A stretch of 11,129 nt of DNA from Flavobacteriales bacterium (GCA_016718655.1 JADKCV010000051.1:1-11129), one strand, 5' to 3'; shown: positions 1 through 8,640, numbered from the stretch's first letter. Numbers and translations are program-made. The notes: generated by a model from the sequence alone, not told the origin.

Positions 1-1113
1 ATGGTCGGGAACAGTCGCTTGTTGGGTGACGGTGCAGCCGCTCGCGTCGATCATGGTGATGGTATGGACACCGGCGTCCAAACCATTCAAATATCCATTG
101 GGCATCACGTTGCCGTCCACCAGGAACTCGGCCGGTGAAGTCCCGCTCGTCAAGTTTGTCTGGATCGCACCGTTGAAGCCGTTGCACGCTGTGGTGGCCA
201 CGGCTTCGAAGGCGGGCGGCGCAACGAACTCCACTTCGAAGGTGGTATCCACAACGGTGTTTCCGCACGGATCCTCGATGTTCCCGAACAGGTCCGTGAT
301 GTTCAACGTGAACGTTCCGCCTTCACCGATACCTGCACCGAACCCGAGCGTAAAGGTGTTCTGCGTCTGCACCAGTTTGGCCTGGGACAACGTTCGAGCA
401 AGGATAGATCTGCCCCAGCGAAGAAATGAACTGGAAGTCGCCCGCCTCCACCGTGGAGGTGACAACGTTCTCGCTGAACGCGATGAAGAACTGCTGGTTG
501 GCGCAATCCGGCACCACGCCCACCACGTAAGGCGCGGTCTGGTCGTAGATGTTCGCCGTGCTCTGGGTGAAATCGATGGTGTAGCCGTCGGGGCTGCCGG
601 ACCAGTTCATCACCACCAGCGCGTACGTCTGCCCTACCAGCACCGGGAGGTCCGCATTGAACGGAGGCCCATTGAGATCGCCGGGACCGTTGGTAGTGCC
701 CGACCCCCGTTTGCACTCGAAATTCCCGTGGGCCCATTCGTGACCAACGATCCGTATGAATTGCAGTTGACCTCCGGGGAACTGCCGTCCTGAATGCCCG
801 CACAACCTCCGCTCGTAATGTTGAACAGCCCCCAGTCATAGTCGTCCAGATCGTTCGCCGGGTCCAGAACAAAACTGAGATCCCCTGCTTCCTGCACCGT
901 GAACGTGTACCAAAGGCTGGCCGACTCGAGGTTCGCATTGCATGTACCTGTGAATTCGTATGTATTCCCTGTGCCGAGCGGCGCGCTCGACTCCGTGTAA
1001 AGCCCTCCGCACAGGGGGATCGCTCCCAGGCAATCGCTCGTGCTCGTCTGCCCCATCGTATCACTGGCGAGCGCAATGCCCACCATGAAGCTTGTCCGGA
1101 TCGTCATGGTCAT
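1..1113 (-). CDS. Secreted multidomain protein, T9SS/gliding-motility-associated type (partial, frameshifted)
   Basis: This is the N-terminal third or so of a large secreted Bacteroidota protein whose C-terminus lies beyond the left edge. Translation is taken from the ATG at 1113 (a second ATG is at 1107). It begins with a short signal-like segment (FMVGIALASDTMGQ), then a cysteine-rich N-terminal domain with CLGAIPLCGG, SLWYTFTVQEAGDLSFVLDP and DDYDWGLFNI. That pattern is common at the start of long proteins that carry PKD/Ig-like repeats and a C-terminal gliding-motility (CHU_C-type) sorting domain. Ig-like stretches follow (TAPYVVGVVPDCANQQFFIAF; ITDLFGNIEDPCGNTVV). Two frame corrections are needed: near 704-708 (a run of five C) and near 395-410; the frame then stays open to base 1. 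Likely exported and surface-attached or released; ligand unknown. The sorting domain is not visible here, so the secretion route is inferred. It is divergent from the M1 peptidase gene. Confidence 0.72.
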
Positions 1114-1298
1114 GGTTCGTATGGGTTCACAGCAGGACGCTGCATCGCCCCGGGTCGGTGCCTGTACGCGTGCCGCACAGCCCAAAGATGCGCTGCTCGG
1201 TCCACCCATGCGCTATGCTCCGTTCATCCCAGCATCGGAGGATAGCCTCACCGATACTCCTCCTATTTTCGCCATTCCCGCGTATCGGGGTGCAACAC

Positions 1299-3686
1299 AT
1301 GCTGAACAGGCACCTTTCTTCCTCGTACCGGCGCCCCTTGTCGCCTCACGTTCTCGCCCAACAGGACCAACGCTACGGCCGCGACAAGTTCCGGCAGTTG
1401 GATCAGGAACTGCCCACGCCCAATGAACAGCGCACGGCCAGCGGCGCACCAGGCCACGCCTACTGGCAGATGAAGGCCGACTACAACATCAGCGTGGAGA
1501 TCGACGAGACCACCGGGCCGATGCCGAAGCTGACCGGCAAGGAGACCATCACCTACCACAACCAAAGCCCGGACAAGCTCGATTACCTCTGGCTGCAACT
1601 GGACCAGAACATTTTCGAACCGGGTAGTGATGCGAACCAGATCCGCACAGGCACCATCGGCGACAGTGTGAGCCTCGACCAGGTGAGCAAGTGGGTGAAG
1701 CCCTTCGAAGGCGGCTACAAGATCACGAGCGTAACCGATGCGAGCGGCGGCAAGCTGAAGTACACCATCAACAAGACGATGATGCGCATCGACCTGCCGA
1801 AGCCGTTGGCGCCGGGTGGGACATACGCGTTCAAGGTGGAATGGTGGAACTGGATCAACGACCGCATGAAGGTGGGCGGCCGCGGCGGCTACGAGTACTT
1901 CCCCGAAGAGGACAACTACATCTACACCATCGCACAGTTCTACCCGCGCATGGCCGCCTACATGGACTACAGCGGCTGGATGCACAAGCAGTTCCTGGGT
2001 GCCGGCGAGTTCACCCTCGACTTCGGCGACTACACGCTCAGCATCACCGTGCCCGGTGATCATGTAGTGGCTTCCACCGGTGTGTTGCAGAACGAGAGCG
2101 CAGTGCTCACCGGCGAGCAGCGTTCACGCTTGGCCAAAGCGCGCACAGCATCCGCTCCGGTCTTCATCGTTACGCCGGACGAAGCCAAGAAGAACGAAGC
2201 GAAGAGCGCTGACGCGAAGAAGTCGGTGGGCAAGAAGACCTGGACCTACAAGGCCACGAACGTGCGCGACGTCGCCTTCGCCAATAGCCGCAAGTTCATG
2301 TGGGACGGCATGAACCAGCCCGTGGGTGAAGGTTCGAAGGCGGGGGTGACCAACGTGCTGTGCATGAGCTTCTACCCGAAGGAAGGTAATCCACTGTGGG
2401 AGCAGTACAGCACCAAGGTGGTCGCGCACACCATCAAGACCTACAGCAAGTACACCTGCGACTACATCTACCCGGTGGCGCAGAGCATCCACACCGACAG
2501 GATCGGCATGGAGTACCCGATGATCTGCTTCAACGGCGGGCGACCGGAGAAGGACGGCACCTACAGCGAGCGCACGAAGTATGGCATGATCGGCGTGATC
2601 ACCCACGAGGTGGGGCACAACTTCTTCCCGATGATCATCAACAGCGATGAGCGCCAGTGGACCTGGATGGACGAGGGCCTCAACACCTTCGTGCAATACC
2701 TCACCGAGCAGGAGTGGGACCGCGACTATCCCAGCTGGCGCGGCAAACCCCGCAACATCGTGGACTACATGAAGGGCGATCCCAACGCCGCACCGGACAA
2801 GGTGAAGGCGCGCATCGAGCCGATCATGACCAACAGCGAGAGCATCACGCAGTTCGGCAACAACGCCTACGGCAAGCCCTGCACCGCGCTCAACATCCTG
2901 CGCGAGACCGTCATGGGCCGCGAGCTCTTCGACCACGCCTTCAAGACCTATTGCGAGCGCTGGAAGTTCAAGCACCCCACGCCCGCCGACTTCTTCCGCA
3001 CCATGGAGGATGCCAGCGGCGTGGACCTCGACTGGTTCTGGCGCGGCTGGTTCTACACCACCGACCACGTGGACATCAGCATCGAGAACCTGAAGTACAA
3101 GCGCATGGACCCGCGCGATCCGTTGCAGGCCGAGAAGCTGAAGCGCGAGGACAAGAGCGCGCGAAGTGCCGGACCTCAGCCGCGAGCGCAACAAGACCGA
3201 TGTGCCGCAAGTGGTGGTGGAACGCGACCCCAGCACCAAGGATTTCTACAACCGCTTCGATCCGATCACCGCCACGGAGCGCGATGTGACGGAGTTCGAG
3301 AAATGGAAGAAAGGCCTGAAGCCCGAAGAACTCGCGCTGCTGAACGAAGACCTGCACCTCTATGAACTCTCCTTCAAGAACATCGGCGGATTGGTGATGC
3401 CCGTGATCCTGGAATGGGAGTACGTGGACGGGACCAAGGAAACCGAGCGCATCCCCGCCGAGATCTGGAAGACCAGCGACGAAGTGAGCAAGGTCTTCGT
3501 GAAGCGCAAGGAGGTGAAGAGCGTGACCCTTGACCCCTTCCTCGAAACCGCCGACTGCGACCTGAACAACAACAGCTGGCCGCCGCGCATGGTGCCCACC
3601 CGCTTCGACGTCTTCAAGGAGCGGAATGGCGGCAACCGAACCCGATGCAGATGGAGCGGAAGCAGGGAGAGATGAAGGGGCAGTGA
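1299..3686 (+). CDS. M1 family zinc aminopeptidase, secreted (frameshifted)
   Basis: Gluzincin aminopeptidase expected to remove N-terminal residues from peptides outside the cytoplasm. The zinc site is complete: HEVGH at about residues 436-440 and the third ligand in WMDEGLN (E459), giving HExxH-x18-E. The exopeptidase motif is GMEYP at 403-407, a variant of GAMEN. The N-terminal beta domain is recognisable (KADYNISVEID, TGKETITYHNQSPD, LDYLWLQLDQN). Start ATG 1299 is chosen because it places a short leader before LAQQDQRYG; that leader is poorly hydrophobic as read, but another frame at about 1310-1340 gives FFLVPAPLVA, so a pair of compensating indels is likely there. The frame also shifts at a GCGCGCG run (3157-3163), after which the C-terminal domain continues (VPDLSRERN, FKNIGGLVMPVILEWEY). 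A last shift near 3620-3640 gives the end NPMQMERKQGEMKGQ, stop 3684-3686. Restored length is about 795 aa. First gene of a plus-strand run. Confidence 0.9.
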
Positions 3687-3704
3687 TCCTGCACAGCATC
3701 GCAC

Positions 3705-4452
3705 ATGAGCGCGTTCGATCGTCACATCCTCTTCGTTGCGATAGCGGTACTCTTTCTTGCATGCGGACCGGATGCGGGCAACAACCCCGAAGTCGAAGTG
3801 CTTGGGCCGTCACACAAGAATGCGATCGACTCGATCGTTTCCAAGTACGCGTTCATCTACGAGTCCCCAATACTTCCCGACAGCGGTACGCATGCGCTAT
3901 TGCCTATGAGCATCCAAGTGGAAGGCCGAGGGAGCAAAGTCAGTTTATCAAGCTCCTATGAGTACGAAGGCGCCTACACACCACGCTTCTGGAACATCCT
4001 CTTCGATAGGAGAACTCGTAGCACCCACTTGTTGACGGAGCAGAAGATGCGATCGATGCGGTCCATATCCATTCATGCGAACAAGGCAAGGTGCTTTCAC
4101 GGAATATCCTGTACACCATCATCGACACGGACGTGAACAAGGATGGAAAGCTCGACTATGGCGATCCTTCGCACCTGAGCATCTCCTCTTTGGACGGTGG
4201 TGGACTAAGAGCCATCACCCCGGTTGATGAGGACCTTCTCGGTTGGGATGTTGTTCAAGGCGACGACCTGATCGTGATCCGCACCCGGAAGGACAACGAC
4301 GCCAACGGCAAACATGAGAACCACGAGGATATCCGTGTCTACGTATTCGATGTCGCCAGCGGTAAGCTCGACCAGCGATCACGAGCCATCTTCAACAGAC
4401 GGTGAACGCGCTGTTCTTCGAGCAGTGGCTGAAGAAAGCTAGGGAACCATAA
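3705..4452 (+). CDS. Small lipoprotein with an EF-hand-like loop (frameshifted)
   Basis: Function not recognised. It begins 18 bases after the peptidase stop. The first 20 residues form a lipoprotein signal: charged start, hydrophobic ILFVAIAVLFLA, then C20 as lipidation site (FLAC-G). A mature domain follows with KYAFIYESPILPDSGTHALL and YEYEGAYTPRFWNILFDRRT. The raw frame fails near 4036-4042; the next frame gives DAIDAVHIHSCEQGKVLSRN and then the loop DTDVNKDGKLDYGD, which matches the DxDxNxDG spacing of calcium-binding EF-hand or dockerin-like loops. A second shift near 4394-4400 restores the C-terminus TVNALFFEQWLKKAREP with TAA at 4450-4452. The restored protein is about 248 aa. Likely anchored in the inner or outer membrane facing the periplasm or outside. 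Calcium binding is inferred from the loop alone. Probably co-transcribed with its neighbours. Confidence 0.68.
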
Positions 4453-4457
4453 CGACC

Positions 4458-4787
4458 ATGGTCGCTCGTGAGGAGATCGTCCGGTTCGTGGAGGATAGGC
4501 TTGGCTTCACACCTGCCACGAAAACCAAGTTCCGGTGGGGAACTGGCACCGCAGGGCTGGATGCCTGGACCTTCATGGAGGAATTCGCCGACCACTACGG
4601 CATCGACATGGAAAATGCGGGCATCGGCTTCGACTACGGGGACAGCGATGTGCCTTTGGCCGATGCGCTCGATCGCCTTTGGAAGCGCATCACCTTTCGC
4701 CCCCGTGCCAAGGTGAACCACTTCACCATCGACCATCTTGTAGAGGTCGCGAACCCGCAAGAAGTGGTTCGATTCGTAGTTTTATAA
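4458..4787 (+). CDS. DUF1493-like small protein
   Basis: Small soluble protein of about 107-109 aa, starting 5 bases after the lipoprotein stop and so probably in the same operon. It resembles the DUF1493 family: a short helical start (REEIVRFVEDRLGF), the core FMEEFADHYGIDMENAGIGF followed by FDYGD, and a C-terminal HFTIDHLVEVAN. The family has an acyl-carrier-like helical size but no established function. The raw frame ends VVRFVVL with TAA at 4785-4787, inside the palindrome that follows. If one C of 4754-4756 is removed it ends ANRKKWFDS with TAG at 4777-4779, two bases before the palindrome. That ending looks more like the family, whose C-terminus often finishes in a small residue-K-W stretch, so I suspect a one-base insertion. 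Family assignment is from memory of the motif pattern, not a search. Confidence 0.65.
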   Translation: MVAREEIVRFVEDRLGFTPATKTKFRWGTGTAGLDAWTFMEEFADHYGIDMENAGIGFDYGDSDVPLADALDRLWKRITFRPRAKVNHFTIDHLVEVANPQEVVRFVVL

Positions 4788-4832
4788 GTGGCCAAATGTG
4801 CCCATCCGAGGCTACATTTGGCCACTTATAAA
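4781..4832. repeat. 19-bp perfect palindrome upstream of the ATPase gene
   Basis: Left arm TTTATAAGTGGCCAAATGT (4781-4799) and its exact complement at 4814-4832, separated by 14 bases. The last A of the right arm is the A of the ATPase ATG (4832-4834), so the hairpin occupies the whole leader where a ribosome site would be. The left arm also carries the raw stop codon of the preceding gene. It shares the core TATAAGTRGCCAAA with the palindrome after the ATPase gene. Possible roles are a binding site for a dimeric regulator, an RNA hairpin blocking translation, or the end of a mobile unit. The repeat itself is certain; the role is not. Confidence 0.92.
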
Positions 4833-6262
4833 TGCAGGCTACCAACCCCATCATCGGCCGGAAAGAGGAGTGTGATCTGCTGCTGAGCGCGTTGCGCACA
4901 CCACGTCCGGAGCTCATCGCCGTCTTCGGCCGGCGCAGGATCGGCAAGACGTTCCTGATCCGCAACCTGTACAAAGAACATGTGTTGATGGAGTGGTCCG
5001 GCATCCACCGCGGCACGCTCGGCGATCAGTTGAAGGCCTTCCACGAGGCATTCAAAAAGAAGCGCAAGAACGCCCCCCTGCCCACCGATTGGATGGATGC
5101 ATTCGCACTGCTGGCCAAACACATCAGCGAACAGCGATCGCGGAAGAAGAAGGTGATCTTCATCGATGAGTTCCCCTGGCTGGACAGTCGCCGCTCGCGT
5201 TTCCTCAGTGCGTTCAGCCACTTCTGGAACAGCTTCGCCAGCACGCGCAACGACTTGGTGGTGGTGATCTGCGGATCGGCGGCCTCCTACATGATCGACA
5301 ACGTGATCAATCACAAGGGCGGGCTGCACAACCGCATCACCCAGCGCATCCATCTGCGACCGTTCGACCTGCACGAGACCGAGCTGCTGTTGCGCCAGAA
5401 CAAGGTGAAACTCACCCGCTACGACATCCTGCAACTGTACATGGCCATGGGCGGCGTGCCCTACTACCTGCAGATGGTGGAGCCCGGTGAGAGCGTGGCA
5501 CCAGGCCATCGACCGCCTCTGCTTCGACCGCAACGGCTTCCTGCGGGGAGTTCAACAATGTGTTCGCCTCGCTGTTCGACCAGTCGCAGAACCACGACGC
5601 CATCGTGCGCGCCCTGTCCAAGGTGCGGAAGGGCCTTACGCGCACACAGGTGCTGGCCAAGAGCAAATTGGCATCGGGCGGAACGCTCACCCGCACGCTG
5701 AACGAGCTGGAACAGTCGGGATTCATCGAGCACTACAGCCCCTACAAGGGAAGCAAGGACCCGCTGTACCGCCTCACCGATGAGTACGCGCTGTTCTACC
5801 TGAAGTACATCGAGGGCACCCGACCGGCCAAGCGTGGCGTATGGGCGAAGCTGAACGGAACACCCACGCACAAGGCTTGGGCGGGCTTCACCTTCGAGAC
5901 CATCTGCATGAAGCACGTGGACCACATCAAGGAAGGACTGAAGATCTCCGGGATCCGTTCCGTGGAAGGCAGCTGGACCGGAAAGGGAAGCGTGGACGGT
6001 ACGCAAGTGGACCTGCTCATCGACCGGGACGACAACGCCATCAACCTGTGCGGAAATGAAGTTCTCCTCCACTCCGTTCACGATCGACAAGAAGTACGCG
6101 GCTGAGCTGGCGAAGAAGGTCCAGGCGTTCACTTCGGCGACACGCACGCGCAAGAGCGTCTTCGTCACCTTCATCACCACGTACGGCACTGAACGTAACG
6201 CCTACCGTGACCAAGTGGTCCAGAACGAACTCACCATGGATGCCTTGTTCGCTGAACTATAA
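4832..6262 (+). CDS. AAA+ ATPase with C-terminal DUF234 / PD-(D/E)XK-like nuclease domain (frameshifted)
   Basis: An 'archaeal ATPase' (ATPase_2-type) protein of about 476 aa. Walker A is GRRRIGKT (residues 33-40), Walker B VIFIDE (108-113) followed by FPWLD, and a sensor-like strand VVVICGSAASYM (143-154). A winged-helix-like section follows (LTRTQVLAKS, GGTLTRTLNELEQSGFIEHY), then the DUF234-type C-terminus: AWAGFTFETICMKH, VDLLIDR and CEMKFS. D394 with E408-M-K410 fits the D...ExK signature of PD-(D/E)XK nucleases. Three frame corrections are required: about 5492-5500, GGGG at 5545-5548, and GG at 6052-6053. The last corrupts the ExK motif in the raw frame. After them the frame runs to TAA at 6260-6262. 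Start and stop codons both lie inside related palindromes. Cellular role is unknown for the family; nuclease activity is inferred from motifs. Confidence 0.82.
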
Positions 6263-6305
6263 GTAGCCAAATGTGCCTCTTCAACCCTTGTTTTGGCTAC
6301 TTATA
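6258..6305. repeat. 14-bp palindrome downstream of the ATPase gene
   Basis: Arm TATAAGTAGCCAAA (6258-6271) and its exact complement at 6292-6305, loop 20 bases. The ATPase stop TAA (6260-6262) is inside the left arm. The left arm and the following bases (TATAAGTAGCCAAATGTGCC) match 19 of 20 bases of the upstream palindrome at 4783-4802. The one difference, G to A, is mirrored by C to T in the opposite arm, so the palindrome stays paired. Without a T-tract it is not a classic rho-independent terminator. Confidence 0.9.
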
Positions 6306-6322
6306 AAACCCACCAAAAAACC

Positions 6323-6455
6323 ATGAGCCTTCCCATCCCCTTCCAGATCACCGACTGGTCGCAAGTTCCGACCATTGTGCGTAACGCGCGCTTCAGGCAC
6401 CGGCCACAATGCGCATCCAGCAACTGGGGGACCTCTCGACGGGATAAGGCCGGTT
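6323..6455 (+). pseudogene. DHCW-motif cupin fold protein, truncated remnant
   Basis: Starting at ATG 6323 the reading MSLPIPFQITDWSQVPT matches the usual N-terminus of small DHCW-motif cupins. After 6372 the frame breaks. A second frame then gives ATMRIQQLGDL (about 6403-6435), which fits the family's next segment (a GTA-x-x-R-x-x-Q-x-G-x-L-like strand). The sequence then diverges, with a stop at about 6446, before the family's conserved DHCW and HRS motifs. So only about 40 of the expected 110 or so residues remain. It starts 18 bases after the ATPase-downstream palindrome. The family call is from memory and short; it could be a rearrangement junction or assembly error. Confidence 0.45.
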
Positions 6456-6841
6456 CATCTATGGTCCGAGGACTAGCTCGCCCGTTCACACGGTGGGTCC
6501 GGTGAAGATGCGGGGGGAGCGTTCGGAAGCACACTCGGTTGTCTCGAGGTAGCTCTGGAACCGACGACGCTGCCTGCCCCGAGGGCGGCGCCAACGCTCG
6601 CCATCAGGCGAACCAAGCCGCCGCACCCTCATCGCGACGACCGTTGAATGGCCGGTTCGTCGGCAGGGCGCGGTTTCAGCCTGCCCGGGGAGGGGCGGTG
6701 CGGGAGCGCGCTCTTCGATAGTCCAGTTCTCACCTTCTCGCCTCCGGACGCCACCGTGGGGCGACGCACGTGTTTTGGGGCGGGGCGGGCCAATCGTCCC
6801 AAGCGAAGTGGATTGGAGCCACGTTGGCTTTTCCGAGCAGA
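6456..6841. other. GC-rich intergenic region without a recognisable gene
   Basis: About 390 bases between the cupin fragment and the kdnB stop. The short open frames here have arginine/proline-rich, low-quality translations on both strands and no recognised domain. Two adjacent hairpins are visible: 6636-6661 (GACGA-CCG against CGG-T-TCGTC, with a bulge) and 6662-6685 (GGCAGG against CCTGCC, 12-base loop). They lie downstream of kdnB but have no T-tract. I see no RNA gene. Confidence 0.5.
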
Positions 6842-7928
6842 TCACATCCTCCGGTACCACCCCTTGATCCTCTCCCGTCCAGTACCTTCTGCCAATCCGG
6901 GCCGAAGGCGTGGTCCCACATGTGCGGGAGGTTGTAGGCCACTTCAGCCATGGCGCTGATGGTCTCCTCGCTCCAGTCCTTTGCGAGGCCTTGCGGGATG
7001 TTGACCTTGTTGTGCTTCACCATGCCTTTGAACTCTTGGACGTAGTCGCCATAGACGTCCTCCAGCTTGTCGAAGGCGATGCAGTTGGCGATGCAGTGGT
7101 GGATCTCCAGCACCTTACCCAAGCCGTAGCTCAGCGCGTGGCAAACGCCGACTTCACTGTACGTGAGGCTGAGGCCGCCCATGTAGCTGGCCACCATCAG
7201 TGACTCGTCGCTCTTCACATCAGTGCGATCAAGCTTCAGGAAAACCTCGCGGCACATCGCCAGCGACTTCTCGCTGTAAGCCTCAGCGAATGTGTTCTTC
7301 TTCGTGCCGGTGATGGCCTCCACGCTGTGGATGTAGGTGTCCATGCCGGTGTAGAACCACTGATCGCGGGGCACGCTGGCGATGAGATCGGGATCCAGCA
7401 CGATCCGATCGAAGACCGTCCAATCGCACTTCAGGCCGAGCTTCTTCACGGGACCGGTCAGCACGGCGGTCATGCTCACTTCCGCGCCGGTACCGCTGAT
7501 CGTGGGTACACCGCAATGGTAGATGCCCGGCTTCTTGATCAGGTTCAAGCCTTGGTACTGCACGCTGCTGCCCTCGTTGGTGAACATCAGCGCGGTGGCC
7601 TTGGCGATGTCCATCACACTGCCGCCGCCGATACCGATGATGCCCGCAGGCAACCCGCGCCGCTTCAGGATGTCGTCGCGCAGCTTGTCGATCAGCTCCG
7701 TGGTCGGCTCCTTCAGCACGCTGATGAAGTGGACCTCGTCCCCTTCCAGTTCCGGAATGCGCTTCACGAAGTCGGCCTTGTCCTCGAAATAGTCGTCCAC
7801 CACGAAGACCATGAAGCCCGGGTCGCCTGGGTGAAGCGGTGCGGCTGGAGGATCTCGTCGAGCTTGCCGAAGGAACCACGACCGTAGCAGGTCTTGGTAA
7901 CGGACTTGAAGTTGCGGAAGAGGTTCAT
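6842..7928 (-). CDS. kdnB: KdnB-type metal-dependent alcohol dehydrogenase (Kdo 8-oxidase, frameshifted)
   Basis: Iron-containing alcohol dehydrogenase family enzyme. In the KdnA/KdnB pathway it oxidises the C8 hydroxyl of Kdo to an aldehyde with NAD in the cytoplasm, making the substrate for KdnA. Start ATG 7928 gives MNLFRNFKSVTKTCYGRGSF, the usual beginning. A one-base shift near 7832-7834 leads to HPGDPGFMVFVVDDYF. The dinucleotide-binding turn IIGIGGGSVMD is at about residues 97-107. Metal ligands follow the family pattern: D-x3-H in GMDTYIH and H-x13-H in CHALSYGLGKVLEIHH. Near 6883-6887 another shift restores the C-terminus TGRERIKGWYRRM, stop 6842-6844. The restored length of about 362 aa is typical. 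The gene symbol rests on overall resemblance plus the kdnA gene nearby. Divergent from the DoxX-like gene, with 109 bases between. Confidence 0.85.
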
Positions 7929-8037
7929 TCGATGTGCGGATGTGATAATTCGACGATCAGCTGATGACGATCCACACAAAGAAACGTGTTCGGCGATCTT
8001 CGCGGAAGCCGCATCTTCACCACTCGGAAAACCGATC

Positions 8038-8472
8038 ATGAACAACAGCGTCTTGAACTTCCTCGCCGATCAAGGCCTACAACCGAATACCATGTTGCAG
8101 CTGGCCTTCGGCGCCATGGCGGCCATTCTCTTTCTGCAATCAGGGCTCGACAAGGTGTTCAATTGGAAAGGCGAGAAGGAGTTCCTGACCGGCCACTTCC
8201 AGAAGTCCGTGCTGAACGGCTCGGTGCCCCTGCTGCTTCCGATGATCACACTGATGGAGATCGCAGCGGGATCGCTGTCCGCGATCGGTCACATCCTGTT
8301 GCATCTGGGTTTCGGAAGTGGCATCGGCCTGCTGGGCATGCTCATCGGAACGGTCTCGCTCATCCTGTTGTTCTTCGGCCAGCGGGTAGCGAAGGACTAC
8401 GCGGGTGCGGCGGCATTGGTGCCGTACTTCTTGATGTGTGCTGGTGGTTTGTGGGTGTTCATGGCGGCCTGA
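8038..8472 (+). CDS. DoxX-like family membrane protein
   Basis: Intact 144-aa membrane protein. Four hydrophobic segments are visible at about residues 19-36 (LQLAFGAMAAILFLQSG), 62-85, 90-114 and 122-143, a size and topology that fit the DoxX/DoxX-like family. The motif LFLQSGLDKVFNW after the first segment resembles the family's conserved first-helix end (G-x-x-K). Members sit in the inner membrane; roles vary and the substrate is unknown. ATG 8038 is chosen over upstream in-frame codons because the longer form would add a charged, non-conserved leader overlapping the divergent promoter space. It is one of only two genes in the window with no frame break. A REP-type hairpin begins 17 bases after the stop. 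Confidence 0.8.
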   Translation: MNNSVLNFLADQGLQPNTMLQLAFGAMAAILFLQSGLDKVFNWKGEKEFLTGHFQKSVLNGSVPLLLPMITLMEIAAGSLSAIGHILLHLGFGSGIGLLGMLIGTVSLILLFFGQRVAKDYAGAAALVPYFLMCAGGLWVFMAA

Positions 8473-8489
8473 ACTGCTGGGACGCAAAT

Positions 8490-8599
8490 GACCCCGGTGG
8501 GGTTGAAGCCTGTTGCCGATCATCCAGAAAAGACCGACCCCGAAGGGGTCACAGCCTGTTGCCGAGATCCCATGAAAAATGGTCGACCCGGAAGGTGTC
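8490..8599 (+). repeat. REP-type hairpin cluster upstream of the RAYT (three copies)
   Basis: Three same-orientation copies of a short palindrome. Copy 2 (8536-8550) is perfect: GACCCC-GAA-GGGGTC. Copy 1 (8490-8504) has ACCCC-GGT-GGGGT. Copy 3 (8585-8599) is degenerate, GACCC-GGAA-GGTGTC. Copies 1 and 2 share a conserved tail, AGCCTGTTGCCGA, at 8508-8520 and 8554-8566, so the repeated unit is about 30 bases and not just the hairpin. This is the structure expected of REP sequences recognised by a RAYT. Confidence 0.85.
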
Positions 8600-8640
8600 G
8601 CAGGAGGGCAACTACATTCACCTTCGTTGATGCACCAACT

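Larger units (their letters stand above)
4780..6308 (+). mobile_element. Candidate palindrome-bracketed ATPase unit
   Basis: The outer ends form terminal inverted repeats: TTTTATAAGTGGCCAAA at 4780-4796 against the complement of 6292-6308, 16 of 17 bases matching. The unit holds only the ATPase-nuclease gene. It sits exactly between the end of the DUF1493-like gene (probable stop 4777-4779) and the start of a cupin fragment (ATG 6323). No transposase is present, and I see no convincing target-site duplication. It could be a mobilised or selfish single-gene unit, or an autoregulated gene with duplicated operators. Mobility is inference. Confidence 0.35.

Noticed and set aside
1264..1271. TATTTTCG resembling the Bacteroidota -7 element TAnnTTTG before the peptidase gene
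   Set aside because: One mismatch and no TTG at the expected -33 spacing; too weak to list as a promoter. CATCTTTG on the other strand (1183-1190) is equally weak.
1092..1298. N-terminal extension of the M1 peptidase from a TTG at 1092
   Set aside because: It would overlap the start of the divergent secreted-protein gene and is not signal-like; ATG 1299 gives the expected leader position.
1263..2063. Minus-strand open frame of 266 codons
   Set aside because: It lies opposite the N-terminal domain of the M1 peptidase with the same biased composition; a shadow.
2124..3239. Long minus-strand open frame (371 codons) opposite the peptidase gene
   Set aside because: It is antisense to the well-supported M1 peptidase, valine/histidine/leucine-rich, and has no recognised motif; a GC-driven shadow.
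4781..4832. Rho-independent terminator after the DUF1493-like gene
   Set aside because: The stem is strong but no T-tract follows; the base directly after the stem continues the ATPase start codon.
7929..8037. Divergent promoter between kdnB and the DoxX-like gene
   Set aside because: The 109-base gap must hold promoters, but I found no pair of elements matching the Bacteroidota consensus on either strand.
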